Of a stretch of 64,000 bases of DNA, positions 55,637 through 64,000 are shown piece after piece (within the stretch, counting starts at the first letter, position 1; each line of letters opens with the position of its first letter). The position numbers and the translations under genes were made by a program. The stretch comes from Clarkia xantiana subsp. parviflora (lineage: Eukaryota; Streptophyta; Magnoliopsida; Myrtales; Onagraceae). The stretch spans positions 33,223,452 to 33,287,451 of the forward strand of contig JAPTYO010000002.1 of NCBI GenBank assembly GCA_036873135.1, written 5' to 3'. The notes beneath the pieces were generated by a model. It was not told the origin of the DNA, ran no database searches, and saw only the letters and a list, made by a program, of their open reading frames with translations.

Positions 55637-56756
55637 AGCTCCCACTCGCCAGAATGGGAGGGTGCCTTTTAATATATTGTCGTCCAAATCTGCATCAACA
55701 TTTCACTCCTTCGATCTCGTCCTTTCTTCCGAATAGTTCATACGAGGTTTGCCGTGCGACCGGCGGACACGAAGGGCATCGTGCTACTCATCTGTTAAGA
55801 GTGTTGTAGCGCCCGCGGAACGTTGATTCCATTTTCTTTAATCAACATGTTATAAACAACATTTATATAGTGTCGTGCTGTATCCTAGGTCAACTGTAAA
55901 TTCTCCGTCTGCCTAGTTTCCACATAGGAACACTTCTCCAAGGCATCCGTACAAGTATTCACAACCTTTAACTAATATCCGGTCAGTGGCCACCTAGTGA
56001 ATACAAGATTCGGTGAATTAAAGGTGAACTTGACCATCCCCATCGGTCATATCCTTAGTCAAACCCAACCGGTTTCCAAAGATGTGGTCACTGGGCCTTT
56101 TTGTTCAGCACTACGCTCGTATGCCGGGAAGCGAACCTTGAGCCTGACCTTATATATAAGTTCCGAGTCCGTGAGGATACTTTGGTGCCTCTTCATAAGA
56201 CTCCTGGGATCAATCGCACGCTCGAGGTGAAGAAGTTTGGGCCTGCCAGAATCTCGAGGATTCTTTCCTAGCACAACCGAGCTGTGACCCCGTGGTCGTA
56301 TATGGCACGCGTAGTATGAAGCACGCGCCGATAGCATACCTAAACCTTTTGGGTAAAAAAGAATGGGATATGTCAATCATGCTATCGCAGATTCTCATTT
56401 GGCCCAGTGACGAACGAATTTCATCACGACGATATGCAAAACGTAGACCACGTCGAGTTACTTCGAAACTAGATAATCGTTTTGCTTAATCAGGTTTATC
56501 CCCCGGACTCTTAGTCAGTCTTGCTTGGTAGAGGCCTCCCTCCACCGCAAGACGACCGTACCTGTGTGAGGAGGTAAGGCCCACATTCGACATAGTTTGG
56601 CAGAGGATTGCGTCCTCCTACGACTTAGTTTATAGACCGTAAATCTGATGTAATCAAAACATTATGACGTCGATTGATCATAAACTCAGTTGCAATATTT
56701 CATTTATATAATGTAACTTTCTAATATCAAAATATTATCAAAGATACATGCCACTT
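55637..56756 (-). other. 3' untranslated region of copia copy J
   Basis: Minus-strand counterpart of 43526-46167 with the same conserved blocks. Open frames here have no domain and are shadows of repeat conservation. Confidence 0.65.
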
Positions 56757-58654
56757 TTAAACCCTACGCAATCCAAGCAGTTTTACATGCTTTTCGAATA
56801 TGTCCCTGCGTAGTAGTTTAGTTAATGGGTCCGCATCCATGTTATCGGTGGAAAAGTATTCCATAGTGATTATATTGTCTTCTACCATAGATTTAACAAA
56901 AAAATATTTCACATCAATGTGCTTGGTCCTACTATGGTACTTCAAATTCTTTACTGCCTCAATGGCTGCCTGACTGTCAGAGAACACCTTTACAGGTTTA
57001 CTCCCGACATCCCCACCAAGCAGCGCAGTAAGAAGCCTTTTCAGCCAGACCGCTTCCTGTGCGTTTTTAGAGAGAGCTATGAATTCCAATTCCATCATTG
57101 ACAGTGCGACACAGGTTTGCTTCTTGCTCGTCCATGAAATGACGTCTTTAGCAAGGAGAAAGACTCCCCCTGTGGTGGATTTACGATCATCCGGATCGCC
57201 ACCATAGTCGGCGTCACTGTAACCGGTCAATTCTAAGTTCCTGCCCTCATAGCACAACACGTAATCGGAAGTACCTTTCAGATAAAGAATTATTCGTTTT
57301 ACAGCCTTTAAATGTTGATAGCCAGGATCTGATTGGAAACGTGCTACTAGGCCCACGGTGTAATAGATATCTGGACGAGTGCATTGAGTGGCGTAAATCA
57401 AACTACCGACCATGCTTAAATACTCTGCACCCTTCATCTGTTCACGCTCTGCCAGGTTCTTGGGGCCGTCACTTTTTGACAGTGCTCACCCAAACACCAC
57501 CGGCGTATCTACGAGTTTGGCATCCTGTAATCTGAATCTTTTCAACAGTTTGTTGATATAAGCTTCTTGAGATAGACATAATTTCCGGGTAACCCGATCT
57601 CTAGCAATCTTAATGCCTAAGATATACGTGGCCTCTCCCATGTCTTTTATCTCAAATACAGATGCTAACCATGACTTTGCCTTGTTCATAAAAATCACAT
57701 CGTTCGCGGCAATGAGTATGTCATCCATGTGTAAGGTTAAAATGACATACTTAGACCCGGAGGTCTTATAATACACGCACGGATCCTCGTGAAGATTCAC
57801 GAATCCGTTTCTTACGATTTCCTCGTGGAATCTACGGTACCATTGCCAAGACAACTGTTTAAGACTGCAGATGGGCCTTTGGAGTTTAAAATCTTTATGT
57901 TTGTTACCAGGAGTGATGAAACCCTCCAGTTGCTCCATACAGATCTCTTCCTCCAGGTTTTCGAGGAGGAATGCGGTCTTAACATTTATTCGGTGCAGTT
58001 CGAAATCGAGATCTGCGACCAGGACCAAATGGCCCTAACCGTGGTTTTACACACAGTCATAGAGTTTATTTTGTCAAAGTCCACTCCGTGAAATTGGGCA
58101 TGTCCTTTCTCAATAAGTCGGGTTTTGTACCACCCGACCTTTTCCATCAGTGGTGAGCCTTCTTTCAGGATTCACCGTATCCTTGTGCTCCCGTGGTTAG
58201 CAGGTAAATCAACTATAGAATATAATGGCTTTCATTTAGGCGATCTCTCTCTTTTATTATTTTCTTCCATTTCTCCACTCGAGGTCTTTCCAATGCTTGC
58301 CAACAGTTCTTAGAGCGAGGTTTTCACCTTATTCGATGGGATACTTCTTGGGAGAAGTTTGATGCCTTTGAATTTTGTCAAGGCATTGTTAATCCCATCT
58401 TGAGTCTAATCATTTCTCCCACTCGGAATAATGCTTCTTATCGTAGCATCACTTCTATTGGGAACAATGCTCCCACTCGGAACAACGCTTCTTATCGGAG
58501 CATCATTTCCTTTGGGAACAAGAGCACTGCTTGAACCTTGACCAACAACTTTCCTTGGACAACCTCTCGGTCTCGGGGATCTACTTCTGAGATGAATTCC
58601 TTGATCACTAGGATCTGGAACCAAGTTTGGTCGGATCACTCCCACTGGGAACAA
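56757..58654 (-). pseudogene. Copia copy J: connecting region, RT and RNase H
   Basis: The best preserved pol of this family. RNase H (57437-56757) is open for 226 residues: GYSDADYGGDPDDRKST, ISWTSKKQTCVALS, SDSQAAIEAVKNLKYHSRTK. RT (58028-57486) is open for 180 residues: INVKTAFLLENLEEEICMEQ, LHMDDILIAAN (the catalytic DD kept, first Y replaced by H), YILGIKIARDR. The two are out of frame near 57486-57437. Upstream, 58300-58029 is broken. The connecting region (58654-58406) has SPRPRGCPRK, where a Cys replaces the Arg of the AT-hook-like core of copy M. Confidence 0.87.
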
Positions 58655-59147
58655 TGGGTAGTTTAACTAGTTGTGTCATTCATGGTTCAGCAATATGACC
58701 ATCAGGTTCAACTTGATTCGTCTCAACAGCAATAGTGATTTCGTGTGGTAGGGTTTATTCCTCCCACTGGATTTATTATGAAAATGATCCCATTCTCATT
58801 TACCATGTCATTCACTTGAGTTGCTGGTTCAAATCTCTCCCACTCGAATTAAGTGGCACCTGACTGTCAGTGATATCCTGCTCCGGTTTTAATCAAGACT
58901 ACGTTATTTGAAACTGTACATGCATTGGAAAATTCATCCTCAAGTATGTAATGTCTCATGTTCGACAACAACACCATTTTCCCGAGCTGTAAACATGTAT
59001 CTTCTAAGAGTAGTTGACATACTCTTGTCCTAAATACATGGTTAATGTGAAAATTAATGTCGCATGGTGATATGATTGAACTCATTATCATTCTTTAGCT
59101 ATTGTGGCGATGTGTCCTACTGATTTATTGGAACACTGTTTTACATA

Positions 59148-59926
59148 GGGAAAAGAACCTATTTGGTGTCTCAGGTTTGGGCCATGTGTCAGTTTGGTGT
59201 CTAAAAAAAATTTGTTGATATTTGATGTACCAGGTTTCAACTTTGTTGCTATTTGGTTTTCCATCCAATTTTGGGGTTAACTTTAACGGATTGAGATGAA
59301 AAGACGATTTTTCCCCTTATACTTTTTATTTTTTGCAAAGCCACCCACCTCCGATTTCGGCCACCCACCTTCGATTCCGGCCACCCACCTCCGATTCCGG
59401 CCACCCACCTCCGTTTCCAGCCACCCACCTCCGATTCCGATCCACCCACCTCCGGTTCCGGCCACCCACCTCTGATTCTGGTCACCCACCTCCGATTACG
59501 GCCACCCACCTCTGATTCCAGCCACCCACCTCCGATTCCGACCCACCCACCTCTGATTCCGACCACCCACCTCCAAACAGGATGATTCCGGCCCGATTCC
59601 AGTCGATTATGGCCGATTACGGCCGATTCCGGTAGATTCCGGCCGATTCCGGTAGATTCCGGCCAATTTAGGGTTCCGGCCGACTTAGGGTTCCGGCGGT
59701 GGACAGCTGACCTGATTTAGGGTTTAGGGGTAATTTGGGTATTTTCAATTTTATTTGGTCATGTGCTGGTCACATGACCGCATTCTGTTAAATTTAACGT
59801 CAAAATTTGACGGAGACACCAAAAAGCAACAGAGTTAAATCCTTGTACACCAAATATCAACAAATTTTTTTAGACACCAAACTGACACATGGCCCAAACC
59901 TGAGACACCAAATAGGCTCTTTTCCC
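59148..59926. mobile_element. Mutator-type non-autonomous element (MULE 2)
   Basis: 779 bp. Terminal inverted repeats of about 75 bp starting GGGAAAAGA(A/G)CCTATTTGG, flanked by a perfect 9-bp target duplication TTTTACATA (59139-59147 and 59927-59935). No transposase. The middle carries a 20-bp tandem array, listed separately. Confidence 0.92.
59341..59575. repeat. 20-bp tandem array inside MULE 2
   Basis: About 12 copies of a CCACCCACCTCCGATTCCGG-type unit with single-base variants, then degenerate GATTCCGGCC copies to about 59690. It is a C-rich strand (G-rich on minus). The Gly/Trp-rich open frames here are artefacts of the repeat. Confidence 0.9.
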
Positions 59927-60634
59927 TTTTACATATATGTGAATCATCTTTCTTCATCCCATAGGGAACGTCTGACAAAGTGACTCCAACATTATGTTTA
60001 TAAATGTGCTTCTTGAAGTGTGTTACTTGATTTGAATGCCTAGCCTGACTTATCGTTCAAAGCTTACAAAAGGAAAATCATTTAACCGCCTTTATCCTTC
60101 TTCATTTGTAAAATTATCTCAGAGATTTTATCCCATTTCCGAACTGAGCATCTTAGGTTTTCACCTTATGCGTCAGTTGATACTGTTACAAGGTTGTGGT
60201 AGCTTTCAAAGCCTACTTCTTACCGATGTATACGTTATCAATAAGTTGTTTCCGAAGGAATGAAAAACGAAAAATTCAGCACCTATCATTAAAACACTTC
60301 ATTATTAAACTCATATATATTGAAACGATGTGTTCCGTCTTTCGAGGTCCACTTGCACGCGGCGCAATTTACCGAAGTTTTAACCCTTGGTTAAATCGTT
60401 TCATTTCTGAATTTAATTTACTTTAATCCAATCGGTTTTGCACATGATCATCACTACAGATTATTTCATTCAATGGAGTACTAATAAAGAAGATATAAGA
60501 AATATATAAGCAATGCATTAAACAACAATAAAAGGATCGAATAGCCTGAGAAATGGTAATTAATACTTTGTCCGAGCATTTGTTACGTGCTCAAAATGAA
60601 ATGTTTCCTATATTTCAAGGAACATTATTTTCAT

Positions 60635-60913
60635 TAAGTATGGAGAATTATCAGTTGACCTAGGATATAGCGCGGTACAATATATATAATGTTGTTTATA
60701 ACAGGTTGATTGGAGAAAAGGGAATCAACGTTCCGCGGGCGCTACAACACTCCTAACAGATGAGTAGCACGATGTCCGTCGTATCCGCCGGTCGCACGGC
60801 AAACCTCGTATGAACTATTCGGAAGCACGGAGCTGATCAAAGGGGAGAAGTGTTGATGCGGATTTGGACAACAATACATTAACAGGGACCCTCCCATTCC
60901 GACGATTGGGAGC
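60635..60913 (+). other. Truncated copia 3' region before the LTR at 60914
   Basis: Plus-oriented counterpart of 45920-46167 of G (GTTGACCTAGGATATAGCGC ... GGGAGC). The left end is abrupt, next to the minus-oriented copy J. Confidence 0.65.
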
Positions 60914-61514
60914 TGTAAGCATATGGTGATGGGCGCCGTAATTGGTAGCCCATTATATGTATAGTTTACCTAATGAACTTGGGTAAATGTCACATTAGGG
61001 TAATTGGGCTAGACCCAAATCTCAATTGACATGTGAGACCCAAAATTGGGCCTCCCTATACTAATGGCCGGCCGAAACTTATAGTGAGGGTAAAGTGGAC
61101 TTTTGTCCACTTTACCCCTCCTATAAATAAGAGGTGTTAGGAAATATTTTAGTGTTAATCGTAATTCCCTCACAAGAGTGTTTTAGAGAGAAAACCCTCC
61201 TCCCACATCTACTAGTTTCGGCCGAACCATTACCAACACCGAAGGTGTGCCAAATTGCTTTTGAGAAACTCTCTGAAGATCTGTCCCCGTGCTAAGAATT
61301 GATCTGAGGCCTTGCTGTGGAGCTAACACCACGTAGGGCTTCTTTCACAAGAACCTCTACGGGTTCTGTCCGGTGGATCGAGAAATCCCTCGTACAAAGG
61401 ATCTTAGACTACGGTAACTGTTGAGGTATGTGTAACTCTTCCGCTGGGTAATTTTGATTGCATGCACGTACCATGTTTTGTGTTTCCGTAGTGATTACTC
61501 CCAGTAATCTAGCA
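60914..61514 (+). repeat. Copia LTR in plus orientation (601 bp)
   Basis: TGTAAGCATATGGTG...AGTAATCTAGCA, preceded by the purine tract (GATTGGGAGC). A 3' LTR. No matching 5' LTR in the window. TATA-like CCTCCTATAAATAAG at about 61117-61131. Confidence 0.87.
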
Positions 61515-62690
61515 CATATCCAAAATTGACATTAAAACCTGATTAGTAGTAAACTTTTGGTCAATGGATCAATTGTAGTCGCCACTATATTGGTGTTTAA
61601 GCACTAAATTCTCTCTAAATTTTTCCGATAAACATGCCACTTAATGCCAGCTATTAATTTCATAGCAGGCTTCTTTATACTTGTTTTTGTAGAGAATCTT
61701 TATTGGTCTAATCTAAATATCGACTCACGAAGACCACTTTATGATTATTTTAGAGTCTGTGAGTACATTCATACAAAAAAATTCAACTTGCACGATAGAT
61801 AAACCATGATGGGCACTTGATACTCCTAAAAGCTGTAACCCTCAGGATGTGGTACTCTTAATATCTATTTGTGTTAGACGAACTTCACCTTATGTGTGTG
61901 ACCACCCTCAGATAGTCGAACTGCAATACTTGGTAATTATGCATATCAAAACCTCCCACTAACCTTCGGAAAACTCCCACTGACTTAAGAGTTTCTATTC
62001 TACTAATAAGATCTTCAAAGATAAAAGATATGACAACTTTAATGAGAATTGCATTGAAAAATATCAGATACTATTCGTAAGAGATTTACTTTATAACATG
62101 TGTAATTACTTTGCCTTATTGACAAATATACAATTTCCTAAGTTGCTCCATATACATCTCTCCAAAGCAATTACATCTATAGGTAAGCTCCAACCTTAAA
62201 TGAGACACCTTAAATATGATATTATCATGCAATGCCCTTTATCAGAGTATTCACCCAATTATATGCAACCAATGATGTCACCCCTTATGGTAATTTGATG
62301 AGTTTTCTGACTTGACTTTCAGTTATATATACTCAAGTTTACCTTAACGACATACATGACTCAAATTTAGACAATATGTATGTTATCTTAAAAAATAAAC
62401 TTTATGAGATGTACGATAGTGTCAAAATAAAATATTGTAGACTTACATTCTCAACACTAATATATTATCTATAAGTTTTTATATGTAACTAGTTAGTTGT
62501 TTGTAATTGAACATCTTTATGAATTTGTTCCTAAGTTAGTTACTCTACCATAATGATCCATTTTTTATTATTGTAACCAAAATACTTTCAGGAATAACAT
62601 TCAAGAATATATTTCTTGGAAATCAATCCTCCCACTAGGTTCAATATACCTAAACTTTATTTTCGTAGATGCATTTGAAGTTCTTAGCTT
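61515..62690 (-). pseudogene. Very decayed copia pol remnant
   Basis: On the minus strand near 61600-61560 a short reading A-T-T-I-D-P-L-T-K-S-L resembles the RNase H tail 'ADPLTK'. CTCCCACT blocks near 61950-61985 recall the copia connecting region. No frame longer than about 60 codons is convincing, and the rest is AT-rich without a recognised feature. Confidence 0.35.
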
Positions 62691-63871
62691 TTAAATTCGT
62701 TAACTTCTATATGATCTTTACTTTATAAGCACATTAAAATTCTTGGACTAAGTAGGGTTTAAGAGTCTTGTAATGTGTCAGTAACATTTTTTGAAATGAA
62801 GTAATATTTGAATGAAAGAATTGCAATTTGAGTTTATGATCTTACGACGTCATATTGGCTAAATTACATCGGATGTACGGTCTATAAATTAGTCGTAGGA
62901 GTGTAAAACCTCCAACAAAATATGTCGAATGTGGGTCTTGCCTCGTCACACGGGCACAATCGTCTTGATGGAGGGGGAACCTCATCCATGTCAAGACCGG
63001 CTAAGAACTATGTTTCGAAAGATAAACATGGTTAAGCGAAACGATCATTTGGTTTCGGGGTTACACGACATGATCATCGTTTTATGGATCGCCGTGATGA
63101 ACTCTGGTCGTCAATCACTACATTCTGTGCTAGATGAGAATCTACGATAGAATATGACATTTCCATTCATGACAACATGTAAGTTCAGGTTATGCTATCG
63201 ACGCGCACTTCATACTGTGCGTACCACGTTCGACCATGGGGTCAGGCTCGGTTGTGCTAGGTGGAATCTTCCGAGAATCTGATGGGCGCAAACTTCTCCA
63301 CCTTGAGCGTGTGACTGATCCCGGGTGCTTACTGAAAGAGCACCCGAAGTATCCTTACCACTCATAACTAATATCCAAGGTTGGGCTCAATGTTCGCCTC
63401 CAGGCGTACGAATGCAGTGCCCAGACAAAAAGGACTAGTGACCACGTACTGGAAACCGGTTGAGTTTGACTAAGGGTATGAGTAATCGGGATGGTCATGT
63501 ACAACTGTAATTCTCCGACTCATGTATTCACTAGATGGCCACCACCAGATATTTGTTGAAGGTTGTGAATACTTGTACGGATGCCTTGGAGAAGTGTTCC
63601 GATGGGGAAACTAGGCAATTGGAGAATAACAGTTGACCAAGAATACAACACGGCACAGAGAAGTACCAGGTTGATAACAGATTGGGAATTAACGTTCTGC
63701 AGACGCTACAACACTCTTAACCGTTGAGTAGCACGATTTTTGTTGTGCTTGCCGGTCTCACGGGAAACCTCGTATGAAAAATTCGGGAACAAGAGTGGAT
63801 CGAAGAATAAATGTTGATGTGTTAGTAGACAACATATTAACAGGCACCCTCCCATTCCGGCGAGTGGGAGA
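62691..63871 (+). other. Copia copy L: end of RNase H and 3' region
   Basis: Begins with a decayed equivalent of the pol end (GGACTAAGTAGGGTTTAAGAG near 62745; compare the G copy near 43535) and follows the family 3' region to the purine tract CGAGTGGGAGA. No intact gene. Confidence 0.6.
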
Positions 63872-64000
63872 TGTTGGCATTTGGTGAATGGGCCGCCGTA
63901 ATAAGAGCCATTTAATATAAGCCCAACATCCTAAGTTTTAACTGGGTAATGTCACATTAGGTATTTTGGGCTGGGCCAAAATCTCAATTGACATGAGAGG
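63872..64000 (+). repeat. 3' LTR of copia copy L, cut by the window edge
   Basis: Starts TGTTGGCATTTGGTGAATGG, the same start (reversed) as the LTR at 4374-4975 and unlike the TGTAAGCATATGG start of G, so two LTR subtypes exist. Confidence 0.8.

Larger units (their letters stand above)
58655..60490 (-). other. Copia copy J: non-coding region upstream of RT
   Basis: Aligns with 5775-6329 plus 17105 onward, and with 51290-51830 in reverse. No integrase or protease recognised. Interrupted by the Mutator-type element at 59148-59926. The copy fades out near 60490, with no 5' LTR attached. 60490-60635 holds nothing I recognise. Confidence 0.5.

Noticed and set aside
59249..59566. Gly/Trp-rich ORF (RRWV...GGW repeats)
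   Set aside because: Produced by the 20-bp minisatellite inside MULE 2.
55042..61514. LTRs at 55042-55636 and 60914-61514 as a pair of one element
   Set aside because: They are in opposite orientation, and flanking 5-mers (AGGGC and CATAT) do not match.

Overview
This window is plant nuclear DNA, almost certainly from a flowering plant. It consists nearly entirely of transposable elements inserted into one another. Evidence includes Ty3/gypsy elements of the Tat/Retand type (primer sites starting TGGCGCCGTC, antisense genes), Ty1/copia elements with a tRNA-Met-type primer site (TGGTATCAGAGC), a hAT element with 8-bp target duplications, Mutator-type elements with 9-bp duplications, and GT-AG introns. 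I see no tRNA, rRNA, CRISPR array or bacterial signal. The only possible host-gene sequence is a 183-bp fragment at 4191-4373 that resembles the end of a B3 DNA-binding domain.

Layout. 1-4190: 5' part of a minus-strand Tat-like element (E) with a 141-bp tandem array and one LTR. 4374-6329: rearranged copia pieces. 6330-17104: complete Tat/Retand element A (TSD CAATT), with a decayed gag-pol on + and a five-exon antisense gene on -. 17105-19569: more of the copia host. 19570-47976: a hAT element (TSD GACCGATT) whose transposase is split by copia element G (21720-46764, TSD CCTTG). G is split by Tat-like element C (25953-42529, TSD GTGCG), and C is split by Tat-like element B (31918-39781, TSD GGTAA). 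G also carries a Mutator-type element (44438-45910, TSD GTTGTCCTA). 47985-64000: further copia pieces in alternating orientation, with a hAT-type MITE (49673-50247, TSD ATGCAAAA) and a second Mutator-type element (59148-59926, TSD TTTTACATA).

How it fits together. The nesting copia host > hAT > G > C > B is supported by a perfect target duplication at every level from the hAT inward. My by-eye LTR differences fall in the order expected (G about 7-8%, C about 2-2.5%, B about 1-1.5%; A about 2%). C and B have no polymerase, so they must depend on proteins from autonomous relatives such as A.

The most interesting signal is the antisense gene. A and B are only distantly similar, and B has lost all of pol, yet both keep a multi-exon gene on the strand opposite to the retroelement transcript. 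Both genes have GT-AG introns, a conserved N-terminal domain of the 'putative gypsy-type transposon' (Transposase_28) kind, and a phase-0 intron just before a C-terminal coiled coil. An intron in this orientation cannot be spliced out of the sense genomic RNA, which would explain how it survives retrotransposition.
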